Of a stretch of 15,863 nucleotides of DNA, positions 1 to 6,592 are shown one piece after another. Position numbers and translations under genes: made by a program. Below the pieces are notes generated by a model. That model worked only from the letters and a program-made list of their open reading frames with translations. It did not search any database and was not told the origin of the DNA. The first letter of the stretch is position 1. Every line of letters starts with the position of its first letter. The DNA comes from an uncultured Acidimicrobiaceae bacterium (GTDB taxonomy: Bacteria; Actinomycetota; Acidimicrobiia; Acidimicrobiales; Microtrichaceae): assembly GCA_937868025.1 (NCBI GenBank), contig CALMLJ010000477.1:1-15863 (forward strand), in the 5' to 3' direction.

Positions 1-1
1 C

Positions 2-55
2 CCGGTTCTTGAGCCGGACCGCCCAAGGGAACACTCAGGAAGCTCAGCGGTCCGG
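2..55 (+). repeat. Overlapping inverted repeats upstream of the dNTPase gene
   Basis: Two possible stems share bases. CCGGTT (2-7) can pair with AGCCGG (12-17) around a 4-base loop, with one G-U pair. CCGGACCGC (14-22) pairs perfectly with GCGGTCCGG (47-55) around a 24-base loop. The two stems compete for bases 14-17. No run of T follows on either strand, so a classic terminator is not obvious. The element lies before the proposed dNTPase promoter, so it may belong to the end of a transcript or RNA starting outside the window. Function unknown. Confidence 0.4.
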
Positions 56-74
56 GACTGTCGGTGGTCGCTCG

Positions 75-86
75 TAGCATGAGGGC
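75..86 (+). promoter_or_regulatory. Possible -10 element for a leaderless dNTPase transcript
   Basis: TAGCAT at 75-80 fits the actinobacterial TAnnnT -10 pattern and ends 6 bases before the ATG at 87. Transcription would then start at or next to the start codon. The GAGGG just before the ATG is too close to act as a Shine-Dalgarno. No good -35 is visible. This is inference from spacing only. Confidence 0.35.
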
Positions 87-1319
87 ATGTCGAAGTCAGC
101 CGTTCCCCACGACACCGACCCGGTCGCCGAGCCCCGCCCCGTCGGGTCACGCCGCGCCGAGCAGTGGGCGGCGACGATGGCCGGCCATGGCCAACCCGCA
201 GGCGGCGAGGCGCCGGTGGCGCTGCGCCACGCTCATCGCGAAGGGTTCAACACCATCGGAACGCGCCCCATCGCCGACCGTCAGGCCCGCGAGGAGCTCG
301 AGCGGGCGACGCTCACCGAGGGGGCCACGCTCGCCGTCGGCGCCGGCACCCGGGCCAGGCCCGAGGCACCCGATCCGCTCCGCACCTGCTTCGAACGCGA
401 CCGCGATCGCATCCTCCACGGCACCACGGCGTTCCGGCGGCTCGCCGGCAAGACCCAGGTGTTCATCTTCCCCGAGGATCATCAACGCACCCGGCTCACC
501 CACGCCCTCGAGGTCGCCCAGGTCGCCACCGCCATTGCCGGGGCGGTGGGGCTCAACGTCGTCCTCACCGAGGCGATCGCGCTCGGCCACGACTGCGGGC
601 ACGGCCCGGGTGGCCACGCGTCGGAAGACGCATTCAGTCCATATGTTCCCGGCGGGTACGACCACGCGGTCTGGGGGGCCGACGTGGTGCTCGAGCCGCT
701 CAACCTCTGCGTCGAGACACTCGACGGCATCCGCAACCACAGCTGGTCGCGTCCGACGCCCCTCACACCCGAAGGTGAGGTCGTCTCGTGGGCAGACCGC
801 ATCGCCTACGTCTGCCACGACTTCGAGGATGCCGTGCACGCCGGCATCGTCAGCCCCGACATGCTGCCCGAGGTGGTCCGTGACCGGTGCGGGGCCACGC
901 GCTCCGAGCAACTCGGCTCGTTCATCAGGGCCATGGTCGAGACCATCGCCCGCACCGGCCACATCGCGCTCGACGAGCCCACCGCCGACGCACTCGCTGC
1001 GTTCCGCAGGTTCAACTACGAGCGCATCTACATGCGGCCGGCCTCGGTGGCCCAGAGCGAGTCCGTCATCCGGGTGCTGCGCGCGCTCGTCGAGTACTAC
1101 GCCGATCGCCCCAACACGCTGTTGCTCGACGACCCCCACCACCGTCCGGCCCACCAGCCGGCGGTGGTGCGCCCCCACGCCGCCGCCGGCAGTCCCGAGG
1201 CGCTGCACGACGCGGTGTCGTACGTGGCCGGTATGACCGATCGGTTCGCGTTCAACGCGGCCATCGGCCTCCTTGGATGGGACCGCGACACGCTCCCCCA
1301 AGGCGTCGGCATCCGCTGA
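87..1319 (+). CDS. dgt: HD-domain deoxynucleoside triphosphate triphosphohydrolase (dGTPase-like)
   Basis: The 410-residue protein resembles the dGTPase/dNTPase branch of the HD superfamily, cytosolic metal enzymes that split a dNTP into deoxynucleoside and triphosphate. The family-typical segment from R104 to F126 (RDRDRIL then TAFRRLAGKTQVF) is present. The metal-binding HD residues are H139 (in RTRLTHALEV), H168-D169 (GHDCGH) and D237 (WADRIAY). Residues 1-95 are less conserved in appearance and Pro/Ala-rich. The start is the ATG at 87; no ribosome binding site is properly spaced, and a leaderless start fits. It is the only plus-strand gene here and converges with rpmA. Family membership is clear. 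Whether it prefers dGTP or acts on all dNTPs cannot be read from the sequence. Confidence 0.9.
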   Translation: MSKSAVPHDTDPVAEPRPVGSRRAEQWAATMAGHGQPAGGEAPVALRHAHREGFNTIGTRPIADRQAREELERATLTEGATLAVGAGTRARPEAPDPLRTCFERDRDRILHGTTAFRRLAGKTQVFIFPEDHQRTRLTHALEVAQVATAIAGAVGLNVVLTEAIALGHDCGHGPGGHASEDAFSPYVPGGYDHAVWGADVVLEPLNLCVETLDGIRNHSWSRPTPLTPEGEVVSWADRIAYVCHDFEDAVHAGIVSPDMLPEVVRDRCGATRSEQLGSFIRAMVETIARTGHIALDEPTADALAAFRRFNYERIYMRPASVAQSESVIRVLRALVEYYADRPNTLLLDDPHHRPAHQPAVVRPHAAAGSPEALHDAVSYVAGMTDRFAFNAAIGLLGWDRDTLPQGVGIR

Positions 1320-1329
1320 GTATCAGCCC

Positions 1330-1370
1330 AAAACTGCCACGAGGGCCACGCCGGAGCGTGACCCTCGTGG
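1330..1370 (-). terminator. Intrinsic terminator ending the rne-rplU-rpmA unit
   Basis: A 15-base-pair inverted repeat (arms 1337-1351 and 1356-1370, 4-base loop) sits between the convergent stop codons. Read on the minus strand every position pairs, one as G-U, and three bases later a TTTT run follows (1333-1330). Read on the plus strand the same position is a C-A mismatch and no T run follows. The element is therefore best oriented to stop transcripts leaving rpmA, though it may also hinder transcripts coming from the dNTPase gene. Confidence 0.85.
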
Positions 1371-1386
1371 GAGAACTGGTGTCGAT

Positions 1387-1638
1387 CTAGTCGGTGAGGA
1401 CGTCGACGAGCTTCTTGCCCTTGCGGGACCCGAACTTGACCTTGCCAGGAGCAAGGGCGAAAAGCGTGTCGTCGCCGCCACGGCCGACGTTGACGCCGGG
1501 GTAGAACTTGGTGCCGCGCTGACGGACGATGATGGAGCCGGCGTTGACGACGCCGCCGTCGAACACCTTCACGCCGAGGCGCTTGGACTCGGAATCGCGA
1601 CCGTTCTTGGTTGAGCCGCCGCCCTTGGTCTTTGACAT
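1387..1638 (-). CDS. rpmA: 50S ribosomal protein L27
   Basis: The 83-residue protein has the hallmark L27 N-terminus ([12 protein letters not shown] followed by KRLGVK), whose tail reaches towards the peptidyl transferase centre of the 50S subunit. The GSIIVRQRG and [10 protein letters not shown] segments are also family-typical. The length is normal for the family. The lysine/glycine-rich tail starts right after the initiator, so there is no sign of the cleaved N-terminal extension known from Firmicutes. The ATG at 1638 is preceded by AAGGG ten bases upstream, inside the end of rplU, and the rplU stop lies only 6 bases before this start, so the two are cotranscribed. A strong terminator follows. 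The GTPase gene obgE, often next in actinobacteria, is absent. Confidence 0.98.
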   Translation of the reverse strand: MSKTKGGGSTKNGRDSESKRLGVKVFDGGVVNAGSIIVRQRGTKFYPGVNVGRGGDDTLFALAPGKVKFGSRKGKKLVDVLTD

Positions 1639-1644
1639 GTCAGG

Positions 1645-1953
1645 TCAGCCCTTCGTGATGCCGGTGATCTCGATGGTGGCCAACGTCTGACGATGACCCC
1701 AGCGGCGCCGGTTGTTCGACTTGTTCTTGTAGGTGAACCCAATGATCTTGGGCCCCTTGGTCTCCTCGACGATGCGAGCCGAGACGGCTGCGCCCTTGAG
1801 TTGGGCAGGAGTGGCGAGGGTGTTGTCGCCGTCGACGAGCAGCACCGGCGTCAGCGAGACGTCCGTGCCGGGCTCACCGAGCCGCTCGACCTGGACGCGA
1901 TCGCCCTCGGCCACGCGGTATTGCTTTCCACCGGTCTTGATGACTGCATACAT
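1645..1953 (-). CDS. rplU: 50S ribosomal protein L21
   Basis: The 102-residue protein begins with the classic L21 start MYAVIKTGGKQYRV and ends with the family signature KSNNRRRWGHRQ followed by a short beta strand. L21 binds 23S rRNA in the large subunit. An in-frame GTG at 1986 would add 11 residues, but the protein family begins at the Met at 1953, so that start is chosen. No Shine-Dalgarno is clear; a TAnnnT element ten bases upstream could give a very short leader. The gene follows rne after 64 bases and precedes rpmA by 6 bases, the usual pairing of L21 and L27. Confidence 0.97.
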   Translation of the reverse strand: MYAVIKTGGKQYRVAEGDRVQVERLGEPGTDVSLTPVLLVDGDNTLATPAQLKGAAVSARIVEETKGPKIIGFTYKNKSNNRRRWGHRQTLATIEITGITKG

Positions 1954-1963
1954 AGCGTCGGCA

Positions 1964-1969
1964 ACGTTA
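1964..1969 (-). promoter_or_regulatory. Possible extended -10 element before rplU
   Basis: On the minus strand TGGTAACGT contains an extended -10 pattern (TGn before TAnnnT), ending ten bases before the rplU ATG. It could supply extra transcription of rplU-rpmA beyond readthrough from rne. No convincing -35 is present. Confidence 0.25.
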
Positions 1970-2017
1970 CCAGGTCGGTCCGTCACTCAGCGAACCGACG
2001 CCGCCGTGGCCATCAAG

Positions 2018-3775
2018 TCAGTCGATGCCGACGACGGCGCTGGTCAGCACGATGCCACGGCCGTTGCAGACCGAGCACTGGTCGGCGAAGGACTCGAGGA
2101 GCCCCTCCCCGATGCGCTTGCGGGTCATCTCGACGAGACCCAGGTCGCTGACGGAGAACACCTGCGTCCGCGTCTTGTCGCGGGCCAGCGCCTCCTTGAA
2201 GGTACGCACCAGTTCGTCGCGGTTGGCCTTGATCTCCATGTCGACGAAGTCGATCACGATGATGCCGCCAATGTCGCGGAGCCGCAGCTGCCGGGCGATC
2301 TCGACCGCTGCCTCGAGGTTGTTGCGGTACACGGTCTCCTCGAGCGAGGAGGAACCGACGTTGCGGCCGGTGTTGACGTCAATGACGGTCAGCGCCTCGG
2401 TGTGCTCGATGATCAGCGACCCACCCGACGGCAACCAGACCTTGCGGTCGAGGCCCTTCTTGAGCTGTTCGGTGATCTGGAACCGTTCGAACAGCGAGAG
2501 GTTCTCGGTCTCGAGGTCGTAGTGCTGCACCCGATCCGCCGTCGCGGGCGAGATGGCCGCGACATAGTCGTGCACCTCGGAGTACAACCCGGGCTCGTCG
2601 ATGATGACCGCGCGGTACTCCTCGTTGAACTCCTCACGGATCACGCGGACCGCCATGTCGGGCTCGCGGTACAGGAGCGCCGGCCGGTTCTGCTTGGCGG
2701 CAAGCGCCGAGATCTGGTCCCACTGCTTGAGCAGGCGGGTCACGTCACGTTCGATTTCCTCGCTCGTCACGTTCTCGGCGGCGGTCCGCACGATCACGCC
2801 GTGGTGGGCGGGCTTCACGCGGTCGAGGATCTGGCGGAGCCGCTTGCGTTCCTGGTCCGACAGCCGCTTGGAGATGCCGTAGGTCTTGGAGTTGGGGACG
2901 AGGACCACGAATCGACCGGGGAGGGAGACCTCCTGGGTCAACCGGGCGCCCTTGTGCCCGATGGGGTTCTTGGTCACCTGGCAGAGGATCAGCTGCTTCG
3001 GCTTGAGGACGTCCTCGATGCGGGCATCGGCCTTGACCTCGACATCGTCGGCGTCGAGGTGGACGTCGCCGCGGTAGAGCACCGCGTTCTTGGGCGTCGC
3101 GATGTCGATGAACGCCGCTTCCATGCCGGGGAGCACGTTCTCGACCCGACCGAGATAGATGTTGCCGTGGATCTGGCTGACGTCGTCGGAGGGGCGCGAC
3201 ACGTAGTGCTCGATGAGCGACCGGCCCTCGAGGACCGCGATATGGGTGTGCCCTGCGGAGTCGACGTGCACGTTCATCTGGTAGCGCCCGACCGCCCGGC
3301 CGTTGCGCTGCCGGCCCTGCCGCTTCTTGAGCGCCTTCGCGTCGAGATGAACCGGCCCGTCGTCGTCGGTCAACACGGCCTCGATCGGCGTGGCCGCCGG
3401 GCGCTTCTGCCCGCCGCGCTGGCCACCACCACCACCACCGTTCCTGCCGCCACCCTGGCCTTGGCCTGGGCCGCCGCGGGCCTGACCTCCACCACGCTGA
3501 CCGCCCTGGCCACCGCCTTGGCCACCGTCCTGGGGGCTGCGTCCGCCGTTGTCACGGCCCTCGCCGCCACCGCCACCGCCACCTCGGCTGCGGCGACGAC
3601 GCCGCTTCGCCGAGGTGCTCAGGCCCTCACCGGGCGCCGACGGCTGACCGCCCGCCGCGGCCGGCGCACCCCCGGGGATCGAATCGCCGATCTGGGGTTT
3701 GCGTGGTGCCGGCGGCGGGACCTTCGGTACCAGCGGGGCCGACGTGGGTGGGGTGGTGGGCTCTGTCTCGGACAT
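2018..3775 (-). CDS. rne: Ribonuclease E/G family endoribonuclease
   Basis: The 585-residue protein is a single-strand RNA endonuclease for mRNA decay and rRNA/tRNA processing. Residues 1-50 are Pro-rich; an Arg cluster (about 58-64) leads into a Gly/Gln/Arg-rich disordered stretch to about 125. An S1-type RNA-binding domain lies near 203-285 (IHGNIYLGRV, GMEAAFIDI). The catalytic aspartates are D466 (DVNTGR) and D509 (IDFVDM), 43 residues apart as in E. coli RNase E. The zinc-link CxxC is at 567-570 (CSVCNGRG), and the protein ends 15 residues later, so there is no C-terminal scaffold. The start at 3775 is chosen because GAGAGG lies 9 bases upstream; an upstream in-frame start would overlap the preceding gene by about 40 bases. 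That gene stops 13 bases before this start. Confidence 0.95.
   Translation of the reverse strand: MSETEPTTPPTSAPLVPKVPPPAPRKPQIGDSIPGGAPAAAGGQPSAPGEGLSTSAKRRRRRSRGGGGGGGEGRDNGGRSPQDGGQGGGQGGQRGGGQARGGPGQGQGGGRNGGGGGGQRGGQKRPAATPIEAVLTDDDGPVHLDAKALKKRQGRQRNGRAVGRYQMNVHVDSAGHTHIAVLEGRSLIEHYVSRPSDDVSQIHGNIYLGRVENVLPGMEAAFIDIATPKNAVLYRGDVHLDADDVEVKADARIEDVLKPKQLILCQVTKNPIGHKGARLTQEVSLPGRFVVLVPNSKTYGISKRLSDQERKRLRQILDRVKPAHHGVIVRTAAENVTSEEIERDVTRLLKQWDQISALAAKQNRPALLYREPDMAVRVIREEFNEEYRAVIIDEPGLYSEVHDYVAAISPATADRVQHYDLETENLSLFERFQITEQLKKGLDRKVWLPSGGSLIIEHTEALTVIDVNTGRNVGSSSLEETVYRNNLEAAVEIARQLRLRDIGGIIVIDFVDMEIKANRDELVRTFKEALARDKTRTQVFSVSDLGLVEMTRKRIGEGLLESFADQCSVCNGRGIVLTSAVVGID
3398..3586 (-). 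repeat. Low-complexity Gly/Gln/Arg-coding stretch in rne
   Basis: This part of rne codes for residues about 64-126, a run of glycine broken by Q, R and N with several RGG-like triplets. The DNA is rich in imperfect GCC/ACC repeats. It is coding in frame and is read as an intrinsically disordered, RNA-binding type extension; it is probably variable in length between strains (inference). Confidence 0.75.
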
Positions 3776-3788
3776 GTGGGCGTACCTC

Positions 3789-4496
3789 TCAGGAGGCCAG
3801 TCGTTCGCCGACCGGCTGCGACGGGTCACCGGCCACCAGGGGCGGCAGCGACGTTCCGTCGATCGTCATCCATTGTTCGTTTCGGCAGATACGACGCACC
3901 TCACCCGCCTGCTCGAGGCAGGTCAGGAACTCGGAGGGGCGGATGCTGCGGGGCTTGGTCGCGAGGTCGACGGTGAGCACCACCGCGCCCTCTCGGAGTG
4001 CTGGCTGGGTGGTGGCCGAGAGCAGCGCTGGGCGCACGTTCTCGGTGATCTGCTTGCCCTTGCGTTCGAAGGTGAGCGGGACGTCGTCCCGGTCCATCAG
4101 GCGGTGGGCGACCGCCGAGACCGCGTCCACATCGGTGCCGATGAGGTCGAAGTCCCACGTGCAATGATCGACGACCGCCTGCAGGGCGAGGGCGTTCGAC
4201 GGCACCACGGCGATGCCGGTGATGTCGACGCCGTCGGGCATGCCGTCGCTCAACAACTTGTCGAGCCCCACGATGTCGATGTCGGTCGCGAGGTCGATGT
4301 CCATGTACTCGGCGAGCGACTCCGCTCCCGTGGGGAGCGCGAGGCCGTAGTGCAGTTTCGGGCGGGGTGAGAACCCCTCGCTGTAGGCCATCGGCAATTC
4401 GGCGCGCCGAATGGCGCGCTCCCAGCACCGCGCCAGGTCGCGGTGGCCGAGGAAGCGGATCTTGCCGACCTTGGTGAACCGGAGGCGGATCCTCAC
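3789..4496 (-). CDS. DUF2344 / TIGR03936 radical SAM-linked protein
   Basis: The 235-residue protein matches the family called radical SAM-linked protein (DUF2344), whose biochemical role is not established. The family-typical N-terminus is visible: RIRLRFTKVGKIRFLGHRD at residues 2-20, then SEGFSPRPKLHYGLALPTGAES. The start is the GTG at 4496, whose GTGA overlaps the TGA of the upstream radical SAM gene by 4 bases; longer upstream frames would run inside that gene and lose the family start. There is no signal peptide or membrane segment. In other genomes this domain is found next to, or fused with, the TIGR03960 radical SAM protein, so the two probably act together. The stop lies 13 bases before rne. 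Confidence 0.9.
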   Translation of the reverse strand: MRIRLRFTKVGKIRFLGHRDLARCWERAIRRAELPMAYSEGFSPRPKLHYGLALPTGAESLAEYMDIDLATDIDIVGLDKLLSDGMPDGVDITGIAVVPSNALALQAVVDHCTWDFDLIGTDVDAVSAVAHRLMDRDDVPLTFERKGKQITENVRPALLSATTQPALREGAVVLTVDLATKPRSIRPSEFLTCLEQAGEVRRICRNEQWMTIDGTSLPPLVAGDPSQPVGERLAS

Positions 4497-6442
4497 ACCG
4501 CCACCCCCGGCCGTCGCGGCATCAGGGTCACAGGCACCGCCCCGCCCGTGGCGAGGTCGACACCGGTGCCCTGGCTCCCACCAGCCGGAGGTGTGGCCGA
4601 GGCCACGATGTGTTCGATGGAGTAGCCCGTGCAGGCCCCGCAGTCGTAGCAGGGCGTCCAACGGCAGTCTTCGAGGCCGACCTCGGCGAGGGCATCGCGC
4701 CAGTCCTGCCACAGGAAGTCCTTGTGGAGACCGGCGGACAGGTGATCCCACGGCAGGATCTCGTCCTCGTGACGATGGCGGTAGACGTACCAGTCGATCT
4801 CGAGACCGTTGGCCGCCATGGCCTCTTCCCAGAGTTCCAGGTTGAAGAACTCCGACCACTCCTGGAAGGTGCCGCCGCGGCGCCACACCTCCTCGATCAC
4901 TCGCCCGATACGTCGATCACCCCGGCTGGCGATGCCCTCGGCCATCGTGGCCTTCGGGTCGTGCCACTTGAGATCGACGCCTCGTTCCCGGCGGGTTGCG
5001 TCGCGCAGCAGGTTGATCTTGCGTTGCAGCTCGACGCTGGTGTTCTGCCCGAACCACTGGAACGGGGTGAACGGCTTGGGCACGAAGCCGCCGACCGACA
5101 CCGTGACCGACGGCGACTTGTGGTGCCGGCGGCCGATCTCGACGACGTTCTTCGCCAGTTCGGCGATGCCCAACGTGTCCTCGTCGGTCTCGGTGGGGAG
5201 ACCGGTGAGGAAGTACAGCTTCATCCGACGCCAGCCCTGCGAGTACGCGGACTCGACGGCGCCATAGAGGTCTTCTTCGCGGATCAGCTTGTTGATGACC
5301 TGCCGCATGCGCCAGGTGCCGGCCTCGGGGGCGAACGTGAGGCCGGTCCGCCGAGCCTTCTGGATCTGCGCCGCGACGCCCACGGTGAAGGCGTCGACCC
5401 GCAGTGACGGCAACGAGACCGAGACCTGGCCGCAGTTCGCCGGATCGTTGACGATCTGGCCCACGACCTGCTCGATGCCGCTCATGTCGGCGGTCGACAG
5501 CGAGGTGAGCGCCACCTCGTCGTAGCCGGTGCGCTTGAGGCCTTCCTGGACCATCGTGCGCACCTGGTCGGCCGGACGCTCACGCACCGGGCGGGTGATC
5601 ATGCCGGCCTGGCAGAACCGACAGCCACGCGTGCATCCGCGGAACACCTCGACATTGAGGCGGTCGTGCACGACCTCGGTGACGGGCACGAGCTGGTTCT
5701 TGGGGTACGGCCACTCGGCGAGGTCGGCGACGGTGCGCTTGGGAACGGTCGCTGGAATCTCCGCGAAGCGGGGGGTGACCGAGACGATCCGCATGCCGTC
5801 GTACTCGACGTCGTACATCGACGGGACGTACACGCCCTCGATGACGGCGAGCCGACGGAGGACCTCCTCGCGCGAACCACGACCCGAGGCCTTCCACTCG
5901 CCGATCACCTCGGTGATCTCGGAGACGACCTCCTCGCCGTCGCCCAGCACCACGAAGTCGAGGAAGTCGGCGAGGGGTTCGGGGTTATAGGTGCAGTGGC
6001 CGCCGGCGCACACGAGCGGATGCTGCGGCGAGCGATCGGCAGCGCGCACCGGCACGTGCGCGAGATCGATGCAGTTGAGGAGGTTGGTGTAGGTCAGCTC
6101 GGCGGAGAGGTTGAACGCCAGCAGGTCGAAGAGCGGTGCCGGTCGGTGCGTGTCGACGCTGAACAGCGGCAGATTGTTGGCACGGAGCTCGGCTTCGAGG
6201 TCGACCCAGGGCGCGTAGGACCGCTCAGCGGCCGCATCGGGGCGCTCGTTGAGGATCTCGTACAGGATCTGCAGCCCTTGGTTGGGCAGACCGATCTCGT
6301 AGGTATCGGGATAGATGAGGAGCCACGACACCGTGTCGGGACCGTGTTGGGGCTGTTGTGCCCCCTCTTCGCAACCGATGTAACGAGCTGGTTTGCCAAC
6401 CTTGGCCAACAGCGGTTCGAGCTGGGGCCACATGGATGTCAT
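4493..6442 (-). CDS. TIGR03960-type radical SAM protein with B12-binding-like N-terminus
   Basis: The 649-residue protein has a cobalamin-binding-like N-terminal domain (about 30-180, with DTYEIG at 46-51 and the typical AGGHCTYNPEP at 146-156) followed by a radical SAM core. The 4Fe-4S cluster motif CxxxCxxC is at C270, C274 and C277 (CTRGCRFCQAG). A second cysteine group, C593, C598, C601 and C604, lies near the C-terminus and may hold another metal centre. The DxHxxG histidine that ligates cobalt in classical B12 domains is a tyrosine here (Y48), so real cobalamin binding is uncertain. The reaction and substrate are unknown. The start is the ATG at 6442, with a second ATG at 6433 possible; no clear Shine-Dalgarno. 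The gene opens the unit that continues through DUF2344 to rne, rplU and rpmA. Confidence 0.92.
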   Translation of the reverse strand: MTSMWPQLEPLLAKVGKPARYIGCEEGAQQPQHGPDTVSWLLIYPDTYEIGLPNQGLQILYEILNERPDAAAERSYAPWVDLEAELRANNLPLFSVDTHRPAPLFDLLAFNLSAELTYTNLLNCIDLAHVPVRAADRSPQHPLVCAGGHCTYNPEPLADFLDFVVLGDGEEVVSEITEVIGEWKASGRGSREEVLRRLAVIEGVYVPSMYDVEYDGMRIVSVTPRFAEIPATVPKRTVADLAEWPYPKNQLVPVTEVVHDRLNVEVFRGCTRGCRFCQAGMITRPVRERPADQVRTMVQEGLKRTGYDEVALTSLSTADMSGIEQVVGQIVNDPANCGQVSVSLPSLRVDAFTVGVAAQIQKARRTGLTFAPEAGTWRMRQVINKLIREEDLYGAVESAYSQGWRRMKLYFLTGLPTETDEDTLGIAELAKNVVEIGRRHHKSPSVTVSVGGFVPKPFTPFQWFGQNTSVELQRKINLLRDATRRERGVDLKWHDPKATMAEGIASRGDRRIGRVIEEVWRRGGTFQEWSEFFNLELWEEAMAANGLEIDWYVYRHRHEDEILPWDHLSAGLHKDFLWQDWRDALAEVGLEDCRWTPCYDCGACTGYSIEHIVASATPPAGGSQGTGVDLATGGAVPVTLMPRRPGVAV

Positions 6443-6451
6443 CGTCCGGCC

Positions 6452-6457
6452 AGCCTA
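6452..6457 (-). promoter_or_regulatory. Possible -10 element for the radical SAM-rne-rplU-rpmA unit
   Basis: Minus-strand TAGGCT, a good actinobacterial -10 hexamer, ends 9 bases before the ATG at 6442. TTCACC lies 19 bases further upstream and matches four of six -35 positions, but the spacing is long. The transcript would have almost no leader, which agrees with the missing Shine-Dalgarno. Confidence 0.4.
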
Positions 6458-6487
6458 CCGGAGGACCCTCTCAGGAGGTGAACACCA

Positions 6488-6571
6488 GGCGGGAACGCTG
6501 TTCTCGCCCTAGAAACGGTGGAGATCCGCCGAGGTACCGGAGCGATAGTAGGGAGCGGAGCGACCGTACCT
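6488..6571. other. Structured intergenic region between rodA and the radical SAM gene
   Basis: Three small inverted repeats occupy this 150-base gap. GGCGGGAAC (6488-6496) pairs with GTTCTCGCC (6500-6508) with one G-U on the plus strand. CGGTGG and CCGCCG flank AGAT near 6516-6531. AGGTAC (6532-6537) pairs with GTACCT (6566-6571) as an 8-pair stem with one bulge. GGAGCGA also appears twice inside the last loop. The elongasome operon must end here, so one of these may be a factor-dependent or weak terminator, but none has a clear T run on the minus strand. Confidence 0.4.
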
Positions 6572-6592
6572 AGCGAAGGTGGCCGAGGCCAT

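Noticed and set aside
3776..3829. Longer rne start at 3829
   Set aside because: It would overlap the DUF2344 gene by about 40 bases; the ATG at 3775 has a well-spaced GAGAGG and begins a plausible N-terminus.
1733..3976. Long plus-strand open frame opposite rne (747 codons)
   Set aside because: It is antisense to a gene with all RNase E motifs; long open mirror frames are expected in GC-rich DNA, and its protein has no recognisable domain.
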